A DNA stretch of 64,000 nt. It comes from Ignavibacteria bacterium (GTDB taxonomy: Bacteria > Bacteroidota > Ignavibacteria > Tepidaquicellales > Tepidaquicellaceae). A model generated the notes under the pieces. It was not told where the DNA came from and searched no databases. It was given only the letters and a program-made list of their open reading frames with translations. Of the stretch, positions 19,463 to 28,900 are shown one piece after another. The first letter of the stretch is position 1. Every line of letters begins with the position of its first letter. A program made the translations under genes and the position numbers. Where the stretch lies: assembly GCA_016719565.1 (NCBI GenBank), contig JADJYU010000001.1, positions 496,001-560,000 on the forward strand. The letters run 5' to 3'.

Positions 19463-21263
19463 ATGAGAACAAAATTATTATTAACATTGCTTTTCATGCT
19501 GTTAACATCATTTTATTTTTTTAAAAAGACTTCAATTAATACAGAAATCTCAACTGAATATGGTAAAGAAAAGAATTTTCATCTTCTCCTTCGTCATTCA
19601 CTCAGGACACAACCTTCCTGATAGGAGCTATTGAAAGCGGTATCGATACAGGATTTCAAAATTTAGATGACGTTGGATTTAATGCATGGCATAAATACAC
19701 TGACGGAAAGTATGGCTGGTCAAATATTGGTGCCACCAGGGGATTCTTTATTTGCAGACATAAATACTTACAGGGCAGGTGTCCGGAATAAGCTTGCGGC
19801 AATCTCATCACACGGCATGAAATCAATAATTCATCGTCCGAAAATAGCAATGCTTTGCTATGGTCAGAGAAGCGACTATCAATGTGATAGTGTCCCCTTA
19901 AACGATGATCTCTGGTTTTATTCCTTTCAATCCCCGAATCATGTTGGCATTGATACAAATGATATCTGGCAGGGACAGACACAAAGAGTAAGATACTGCA
20001 AGCGAAATATTCAGACAACTGATGGCGGAGCGGGTTGGGTTGTAAGCAGATTAAAGTCAAACTCAGAACAATGCGCTACATGGGCTGACGCATCCGGTAT
20101 AATATCGCCCGATATTAAAAACTGGAAGGTAAAACCAAGAATAAGAATTGATACGACATTTGCACAACTTAACCTAAATGCTTTAGTTTGTAATGTAAAG
20201 GTGATAGGACAGAACGGAGACACTTTAAGAAATGCTGATATAAGGGCAAGAAACTTCTCATCCCCAACTATTGCTTATAATGGGAAATACATTGAAGAAT
20301 ATTTTTTTGAAGATTGGAGTGACACTTCCAGTTTAGAAATCGACGGTTTATGGGGAAGTGAGGTTGGACGCACTGCAAGAGGCAATGATACGGTTGATCA
20401 TCCCTATAATAAAATTGACATACAGGTTTACTGGTATGGCAACTGCGATATGTGGATTGACTATGTGAGAGTGGATAATATTGTAGCGGATAGATTATTA
20501 AGTGGTATCGATTTAGAATTTAATAACTGGCTTTCATGGGAAGCGCAGGATATTGCCTGTTACAGTCAATCATCAGCGATTAAATTTTACTTGGAACTCT
20601 TTGCGTTTAGTAATATTCCCTGTATGTCTTATGTAAGTCAAAAATTAAATGATCTTTGCACAAAAGATATAACTGTAACTGCATTAATGAGCCCTCTTTA
20701 CATGCATATGATCGTTCCATGGAATGAAAGATTTAGTGTAATGAATGCCGGGCATGTTATAACAAATTATGTGGAGAAAGTCGGATTAACTGATATTCTC
20801 ATTGCTAATTATCCTTTTTACACAAATAAGCAGAAGTTTTCCATATCAAGAACACACATTTTCTAAAATACCAAACACACTTCCCGAGTCACATCTGGAA
20901 TGGAGAAGTCTTGCAAATGCAATTCCACCGGCAAATTATGACACCTGGTTACAGGATAATCTTGATCATTCGCCCGCTTACTTTGAAGAGGGTTCAACTA
21001 TGAGTTATCCCTGGACTGATACTGCCCGTCAATGGGAAGGAGCATTCAGATGGTCAATGGAATTGGGAGATGCGATATCAAAAACTAAGGATATACCTTT
21101 TTTATACAACGGTCAGTCACATTTATGGTATTATGCTGAAGGAGAATCTCACAAAGAACCTACAAACGAGGAAATGGAAATGATAGCAAATGTATCTCTG
21201 ACTTATGGCGAAAGAGGTTTGATTGATACGAAAAAAATGTTTGCGTTAAAACAAATTGAATAG
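19463..21263 (+). pseudogene. Family B3: truncated B gene with several frameshifts (B1 subtype)
   Basis: The start at 19463 gives a signal-peptide-like sequence (MRTKLLLTLLFMLLTSFYFF). The frame then breaks near 19600, where TQDTTFLIGAIESG should continue, and again near 19730 before PGDSLFAD. It is open from about 19745 to 20840 with the family blocks QRSDYQCD, WFYSF, KPRIRID and DMWIDYVRVDN. It slips once more near 20845, before HTFSKIPNTLP. The end is the common fusion tail, DTKKMFALKQIE. It is most similar to B1. With three or more lesions it is the most degraded member of the array and probably a true pseudogene. The 148 bp before it is AT-rich with short repeats of an ATAAACTTT-like word. 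Confidence 0.72.
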
Positions 21264-21302
21264 TGAAAATATATTATTTAAGTTTCATAAAACAATTTTA
21301 TT

Positions 21303-22670
21303 ATGAATAACTTTAAAAAGATATTCAACTCCGCCAAACTCTCAACTCTACTGTTCTATTCGAGCATCCTGACATTTATCATCGCATTTAATTTCGCACA
21401 TAATCCATCCGGAGGGTGGACGCAGCAGTTTATGCCCTATTTAAATAACAGACCTATAGTGGATATTACTTTTACGGATAGTCTGACAGGATATGCTATT
21501 GCCAGCAATAGAAATTCTGATACAAGTTTTGTAATCAAAACATCTAATGGCGGTGATAACTGGAATATAATTTTGAGTGAATACAGAATTTATGAAAGCA
21601 TAGTATTTTTAGATAATGAAGTAGGATATGTAGGTGGAAGTGATTTAAAAATTGGTCATACATATTTAATAAAAACAACAAACGGTGGAATGAATTGGAT
21701 TAGATTGAATTCTCCTAACAGTTTGAGAATATTTGACATGGCTGTTTTAAATCAAGATACAATATGGGTCACTGATCCAAACGGATTTGACGGAGGAATA
21801 TTCCGAACAACTAACGGAGGAACAAACTGGACAAGACAAACTGCTCCCGGCGGCAGTACTGAAAAGATCTATATGTATAACAGAAATATTGGATTCGCCT
21901 CTTCTACGTCACGCCTATATAAGACTACGAATTCTGGATTGAACTGGGATTTAATACCGGGACAGAATGCATTTCGCGATATATATTTTATTGACAGTCT
22001 GAATGGATGGAAATCTTATGACAGTATGAAAATAACAACGGATGGCGGATTTACATGGAAACCGCAGTTAATTAAAAGTCCCGGAATTCCTTTATTTAGT
22101 ACTATTGCAACATTTTCAAAAATCAGTAATGATACAATTTGGGCTACAGGTTTGGTTTACGAATTTCCAAATTTACAAGTTAGAAGTGTAATACACAGAA
22201 CAACAAATGGCGGAAGAGATTGGTATTTTCAAATACCTGACACGTCTATTCGTGTTGGTGTTTTTAGAACAAATTTTATAAACACAATCACTGGCTGGAA
22301 TTATGGGAATTCAAGTGGACTATATACTAACACCGGCGGAGACAGTATTTTTAATCCTATCACAAGTATAAATGAATTCAGCATCATTGAAAATCCGAGT
22401 TTTTATAAACTTTTCCAAAACTTTCCAAACCCTTTTAACCCCAAAACAAAGATCAGTTTTGAATTACAAAAAGCCGGGAATGTCAAATTGACGGTTTTTG
22501 ATATTCAGGGAAAAAATATTGCAGTATTAGTAAATGGAAAAAAGCAAACAGGAAATTATGAGGTTGAATTCGACGGTAGTAATTTATCATCAGGTGTTTA
22601 TTTTTACAGATTAGAAATATCAGGAAAAGAAAATTATTCTGATACAAAACGAATGGTATTATTAAAGTAA
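21303..22670 (+). CDS. Family A5: YCF48-like/T9SS protein, near-identical copy of A3
   Basis: A 455-aa protein that differs from A3 by about four residues. Domains are as in A3: a signal segment, YCF48-like propeller repeats and a T9SS type A sorting domain (NFPNPFNPKTKI ... DTKRMVLLK). It lies 39 bp after B3 and 86 bp before B4. The copy extends into B4, so the duplicated block is the A-B pair, 21303-24461 versus 14782-17942, at a distance of 6521 bp. Such recent identity points to unequal recombination or gene conversion inside the array. Confidence 0.87.
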   Translation: MNNFKKIFNSAKLSTLLFYSSILTFIIAFNFAHNPSGGWTQQFMPYLNNRPIVDITFTDSLTGYAIASNRNSDTSFVIKTSNGGDNWNIILSEYRIYESIVFLDNEVGYVGGSDLKIGHTYLIKTTNGGMNWIRLNSPNSLRIFDMAVLNQDTIWVTDPNGFDGGIFRTTNGGTNWTRQTAPGGSTEKIYMYNRNIGFASSTSRLYKTTNSGLNWDLIPGQNAFRDIYFIDSLNGWKSYDSMKITTDGGFTWKPQLIKSPGIPLFSTIATFSKISNDTIWATGLVYEFPNLQVRSVIHRTTNGGRDWYFQIPDTSIRVGVFRTNFINTITGWNYGNSSGLYTNTGGDSIFNPITSINEFSIIENPSFYKLFQNFPNPFNPKTKISFELQKAGNVKLTVFDIQGKNIAVLVNGKKQTGNYEVEFDGSNLSSGVYFYRLEISGKENYSDTKRMVLLK

Positions 22671-22756
22671 TTTGAATAATGATCTATTTGAAAAATTGAA
22701 ACCCAAAATTAAATATATATATATAAAGTATTTTTTAAAAATTAAACATTACGAAT

Positions 22757-24422
22757 ATGAAAAGCAAAATTGTTTTCAGTACCGGGTTAATTGCTGTATC
22801 GGTGTTTATGTTTTTAAGTTTAACAGCTTTGGATAATCCGCAGGATAAATTTTTAATAGTAGCAATGCACAGCGGAGTAGATACTTCACCCGTAAATTAT
22901 ACAAGATTGAAGGATTCTCTGGGATTGAACGGATGGCACAGATATAACCAATGGTTTACCGGCGATGAAATAAATGGAGATACTACTGAAATTTTTAATC
23001 GTGTTAAATACAGAGTAGAGCAAAATAATACCAGGGATCTGAGAACTGTATTTGGAAGACGAATAACAGATTACAGCGCATGGGGTCAGAGAAGCGATTA
23101 TCAGTGTGAGAACGTTACGGAAGGTCAGCCGTATTGGTTTTATTCATATTATAATTCGGCTACAAGTTCGTGGATCCAAGACATTCCCGACAGCGGGCAG
23201 ACTGTGAAATACTGCAAAGTGGATACAAGTAATCCCGGAGGAGATTCCGGATATATAGTACAGGGATTAAAAGCCAACCGCGAACAGGCAAACAGGTTCT
23301 GGACGCCTTACCAGGCAGATACTTTTAGTGACTGGTATGTAAAGCCAAAAATAAGAATTCCAACAGGGCTGTCAATAAATACAAAGGTATGTCGAATTGA
23401 AATATTGGATTGGGATAGCAGTGTAGTAAAAAGCATTGAATTAACTGTAAATGAATTTAAAGATGGAAATCAAAATTATAATGGAAACTACATGGATGAA
23501 TTTTATTTTCAACCTAATGTACTTTCACCAATAAAAATAGATTCTCGGGACTCTGTCCCGGTCCAGACTCTTTACGAAAGTATTTTGGGATTGGAGTTCA
23601 ACTACTCCATTAAACACAATTAAAACAGATTTCAGAGTATTCTGGTATGGTCAATGCGATATGTGGATAGACAGGATAAGGATTGAGAATGAGCAGGCAG
23701 TTAAATTGTTTTATGATGATCCAACCGAATTATTTATTCGCAGCGAAGTTCAAAGCGCATTATTGGATTATGACGAAACGCGTCCTAATAATTTTTATCT
23801 CGAGGAATTTGAATTTAATACAACTCCTTGTATTAATAGAGTAAGAGAAATCATAGAAGATGAGTCGCAGGGGAGGCTCACTTTGATCACAAATCTGAAT
23901 CCATTTTTATATAATTTTGCTGTACCTCATCACAAAACAAACAGATTTACAGCGGATGACTTTAAAAGATATTTATTAGTAGACGGAGGTGTAAAAAAAG
24001 TTGCAACTACATTATATTTTCTTGAAGGATTTGTAGATACTACATACAGAGAGTCATATAACCCAAATACGCTTCCTGTATATTCTGTATATCCTACTGT
24101 TAGTTATAGTCCTGCAAATGGTCTTCTAGCATACAAAGAAACACCGGCTAATTATGATAACTGGCTGCAGACAAATTTTGACGAAAACACACACGTGGAT
24201 TTTAATTTTACCGAGGTATTAAAATTAATGAACACATTGTCAAAAGATAAAGAAATTGATTTTTATTCTCTGCATCAATCCTATTCATGGTATGATACTC
24301 TTTTAAAATTAAAAGAACCTACAAACGAGGAAATGGAAATGATTGCAAATGTATCTCTGACTTATGGCGAAAGAGGTTTGATTGATACGAAAAAAATGTT
24401 TGCGTTAAAACAAATTGAATAG
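22757..24422 (+). pseudogene. Family B4: truncated, frameshifted B gene, near-identical copy of B2
   Basis: The first 265 or so codons are the same as in B2. Two single-base losses relative to B2 then break the frame: TCTCCGGG became TCTCGGG near 23545, and a T5 run became T4 near 23583. A frame reopens at about 23650 and runs uninterrupted to the stop at 24422. It contains DMWIDRIRIEN, the segment FLEGFVDTTYRES that is lost in B2, and the common fusion tail DTKKMFALKQIE. B2 is thus intact in its 5' part and B4 in its 3' part, and one crossover between them would restore a complete 555-aa frame. Confidence 0.75.
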
Positions 24423-24461
24423 TGAAAATATATTATTTAAGTTTCATAAAACAATTTTATC

Positions 24462-25832
24462 ATGAATAACTTTAAAAAGAAATTCAACTCCTCTAAACTC
24501 TCGACACTTCTGTTCTATTCGAGCATACTTGCTTTTATCATAGCATTTAACTTCGCGCATAATCCTCCGGGCGGGTGGTATCAGCAGTTTATGCCGAATC
24601 TGAATGGAAGATCTATATCAGATATTAAATTTCTTGACAGCTTAACGGGCTATGCTGTGACAAACAATTTAACGCCCGGTGACACCGGATACATTTTGAA
24701 AACCACTGACGGCGGTGATAACTGGAATTTTTCGTTTACTGTCAATAGAGGATTTGCGGCAATTGATTTTATAAATTTAACTACAGGTTATGCTTGTGGA
24801 GGAAGTGGAGGAGGCACAACTTATTTATGTAAAACTACAAATGCAGGATTAAACTGGAATTTTGTGAGCAGTCCGTCGGCTGCAAAATGGGAAAGCATGA
24901 GTGTCTTGAACAACGATACACTTTGGTTAGTAGATGACGATGGTTTAACCGGTGGAGTCTTCCGCACCACTAATGGAGGATTAAACTGGATACAACAGTA
25001 TAGCGCAGGTAGTCAGAATCCGGATAAGATATACATGTTCAATCCCAGAATTGGATTCATAGTAAGAAATACTTCAGGCGCTCCAAATCTGCGCAAAACT
25101 ACTAATGGTGGATTTAATTGGTTTAATGTTTTGAATGAAGGATTTACTGATATGTATTTTATTGATTCGCTAAAAGGGTGGAGAGCTTATGGAAATAATA
25201 TGTATCTGACAACAAATGGCGGAAGTAACTGGGTAGTCCAGATATTACCAAGCGGAGGAATTATTTTATCAACAGGAATAAATGAATTTTCAAATATTAA
25301 TTCTGATACTATTTTTGGAGCGGGAGGTATTGCATTTTATGGTTCCGGTCAGTTTAGAAGCATTATTTATAAAACGTTCAATGGAGGCAAAAATTGGTTT
25401 TATCAGGTTCCTGATACAGCAATTCACTCGGGTACATATCAGCACATTCAATTTTCAGACAGATTGAAAGGCTGGGCATATTGGGTATCAGGTGGTATAC
25501 ATACTTTATCCGGCGGAGATACTGCTTGGCTTACGAAAATAAAAAACACAAATTACGCGATTTCAACAGATTACAAATTATTTCAAAACTTCCCAAATCC
25601 ATTTAATCCGAATACAACAATCAGTTACGAGTTACTGGTTACAAGCAATATCGAGTTAAAAGTTTATAATATCGAAGGGAAAGAAGTATCAACTATTGTA
25701 AAGAAAAAACAAAATGCGGGAAACTACAATATTAGTTACAATGGAAGCAGTTTTCCAAGCGGTGTTTATTTTTATAGCTTGTTCTCTGAAGGGATATTAA
25801 TTGATACCAAGAAAATGGTTCTTGTTCGTTGA
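24462..25832 (+). CDS. Family A6: YCF48-like repeat protein with T9SS type A sorting domain
   Basis: A 456-aa intact paralogue. It has the family signal segment and FAHNPPGGWYQQFMPNLNG block, propeller repeats (TTDGGDNW, TTNAGLNW, TTNGGLNWIQQ) and the sorting domain (NFPNPFNPNTTI, PSGVYFYSL, DTKKMVLVR). The protein is a mosaic. Its first 160 residues resemble A2/A4. Residues from about 165 to 363 are nearly identical to A1. The sorting domain is again different. It sits immediately upstream of the only complete B gene, with 94 bp between them. Confidence 0.87.
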   Translation: MNNFKKKFNSSKLSTLLFYSSILAFIIAFNFAHNPPGGWYQQFMPNLNGRSISDIKFLDSLTGYAVTNNLTPGDTGYILKTTDGGDNWNFSFTVNRGFAAIDFINLTTGYACGGSGGGTTYLCKTTNAGLNWNFVSSPSAAKWESMSVLNNDTLWLVDDDGLTGGVFRTTNGGLNWIQQYSAGSQNPDKIYMFNPRIGFIVRNTSGAPNLRKTTNGGFNWFNVLNEGFTDMYFIDSLKGWRAYGNNMYLTTNGGSNWVVQILPSGGIILSTGINEFSNINSDTIFGAGGIAFYGSGQFRSIIYKTFNGGKNWFYQVPDTAIHSGTYQHIQFSDRLKGWAYWVSGGIHTLSGGDTAWLTKIKNTNYAISTDYKLFQNFPNPFNPNTTISYELLVTSNIELKVYNIEGKEVSTIVKKKQNAGNYNISYNGSSFPSGVYFYSLFSEGILIDTKKMVLVR

Positions 25833-25926
25833 ACAGAACCTGAGTGTTGGTCAGTTAAAAAGTTAACATTCGAAATGAAATTTAAGTGTAGTATCAAAAT
25901 TTTTTTAAAACTATAATTTAAAAGCC

Positions 25927-28900
25927 ATGAAGGCAAAAATTGTTATTGCAATTCTGCTTGGGTTGTCCGTCCTTTCATTTGTTTCTGATAAGAAAACTGC
26001 GCATAACTATATTGGAGAGCAGGCTGCTTTTTCCCTTGCTTCATTAAATCAGGATACCTCTTTCATTATAGGAGCAATGGACGACGGCTTTGACTTTAAC
26101 TTCCAGTATTTTGACGAACTTGATTTTAATCTTTGGCATAAATACATAGGAAGCGAAGAAATAAACAATCGTCATTACCCGATGGGGTGGACTATTAACG
26201 GAGCGCCGGATGATAAATTGTTTTCTGATACAGATGTATATGTTCCTCAAGTAAGAGGAATACTAAATAATTTGAGCAGCCACAATTTACGTTCCTTAAT
26301 GCAAAGACCTAAAATAGAATATCTGTGTTATGGCCAAAGGAGCGATTACCAGTGTGAACCTGTAACATCAGGAGACTTATGGTTTTATTCTTTCAATGTT
26401 CATGAAACGGGTATTCAGATTACTGATTCCGGACAGCAGGTAATTCATTGCAGGACAATTCCTTCTAACTCCACAGCAGATGATCCGGGTTTTGTAGTAA
26501 AACGTTTAAAAGCAAATACGGAACAATGCAACAGTGCAAATTATTATAATGCTGACGGAGAGTGCAACTGGTTTATCAAACCGAGAATAAGGATTGATTC
26601 TACAGTAGTAGATATAAACCCAGGTACACTTGTTTGTAAAATAATTGTAACTAAACAGTCTGGTACAGATACCATTAAATCTGTTGACATAAAGGCAAGC
26701 TATTTTCTTGATGGGCAAAACAATTATAATGGTATGTATATAGAAGAATTCAACTTTGGTCAAGATCCATATGATCTCACCACTCAAGGTGCCTGGGGCA
26801 GCGATTGGCAATACCGGGCAAGAGGAAGCAGTACTGCTGACAGCGCAAATAAGGCAGACATCCAGGTTTACTGGTATGGAAATTGTGATATGTGGATTGA
26901 TTATGTGAGAGTTGATAATGATGTAGCAAATGAATTGTTTAAAGGACAACATAATGACTGGCTTCAATGGGAGGCGGAGCTGATCGCATGTTATAATGAG
27001 TCACCTTTCAGGTTTTATATTGAGCTATTTGAATTTAATAATATTCCATGCATGTCTTATGTCAGCAGGAAGTTAGATTCACTGGCATTTGCCAAATGCG
27101 GAAAACATATTACCGTTACAGCGCTTCCTGCGGCTAACTTTTACTCTTCTCATGTCCCATGGAATGAAAGATTAAGCGTGCAAAATACGGGACACTTCAT
27201 TCGAAATTATGTAGAAAAAATAGGACTTAGGGATATTTACATTCCCTGTTATCCCTTTTTTACCGAATATAAAAACCCTGAACCTGATCCGTATTACAGC
27301 AGTTATGGTTCGGATTCCTGCAGCATACCGAATACACTCCCAAGAAATCATGGAGCCGGAATATTTGCTCAGGCAATTTCACCGTCTCTATATGACACAT
27401 GGCTACAGGATCATCTTGATAGAAGTCCATATTGGTACGAAGAAGGATACACCGGTGGGCAACCTACCAACTGGCATTCCTCAATGCATAAAGGAGCTTT
27501 CAGATGGCATATGAAACTGGGCGATGAAGTTTCAAAAGCTAAGGATATACCTTTTCTTTATAATCCTCAGGCTCATCTATGGTACCTTAATGGTGAGACA
27601 TTACGGGAACCAACAAATGAAGAACTGGATATGCTTGCAAATGTTTCAATCAGCTATGGTGTGAGAGGTTTGATTTATTTCTTTTATGGAAAAAGCTCCG
27701 GTCAAATTGGCTTAAATGAATTTTACAGCCGGGGATTAACAGACACAACTCAACTGCCAAGAACTTTGAACGTTTATAATCAAAACAAATGGGAACAGAT
27801 AAAATTAATTTCAGAAAGAATGAAAACCTGGGAGCCGTATATAATGAGTTTCGATAATACAAACCGTTCGACATACATACTCAGACTCGAAAGAAGCAGT
27901 CTGATTGATGAAACATTTTTTAATGATGTTTTAAGCTATGAACCGATTCCATCTGATTATATGATTGCTTCGCAAATTCCGGAAGCAGTATCGGAAAGAT
28001 ATCTTCAGGTAGGGAAATTCAATAATCCTGATGAAATGTATTCGAGATATTTTATGATAGTAAACAGGAGATGTTCACCAATTGATACATCAGATCCGGG
28101 CGGAGTAAATGGAAGGAGATCAGTGACCATTAAGCTCGATTCTGCATCAACTCATTTTGCGGGATTTAACAACTGGAGTATTTATGACCTCGAAAGAGAT
28201 TCGTTAATAATAACTTTTGACAAAAGAATAATTTCAACTACAAATCTTGGATGGTTTCTCCCCGGCGAAGGCAAGCTCTACAAACTCGCGCCCGTCATGC
28301 AGGAAGGCGGAACGCTCGTTGCAAATGAGTCAATTAATAATATTAATTTCAACTGTAACGGAGATGTGAATAATGACGGAAAGAATATTTCTTTGTATGT
28401 CGGCACTACAGTGAATTTTGCAGACGGCGTGAAATGGAATATCACAGGCGGAGAATTTAAAAGCGGACTTTTCCCTGATTCGCCTAATCAGCTTAAGGTG
28501 AATATGAAATCTCAGAGCGGAGCATACTGGAGTGGAATTGATTTTACCAGCTGCGCTATTGTGACTATTGCCAATACTGTATTTGAAAGTGTAAAACTAA
28601 GCGGAACTGAAATTGAAAATCCTTCTGCGCTGCTGTTTGTGGATTGTTATGATCTGTCAGTATCAGGATGTAAGTTTAATTTTGCCAATTTAGATTCACT
28701 CAGTTGCTTATATATAAACTATCTGGAAAATGAAGAAGAAGAGGAGATATCATGTAATTTATTATATAATGAATTTAATACAGGGGGCAATAAATATTCT
28801 ACCGTATTTTGCGCAGGATTTGCAGAGAGCGTTATACCCCTGATGATAAACGGTAATGATTTTAACTCAACAAACGGTAATAATGCAATACTACTGTCAG

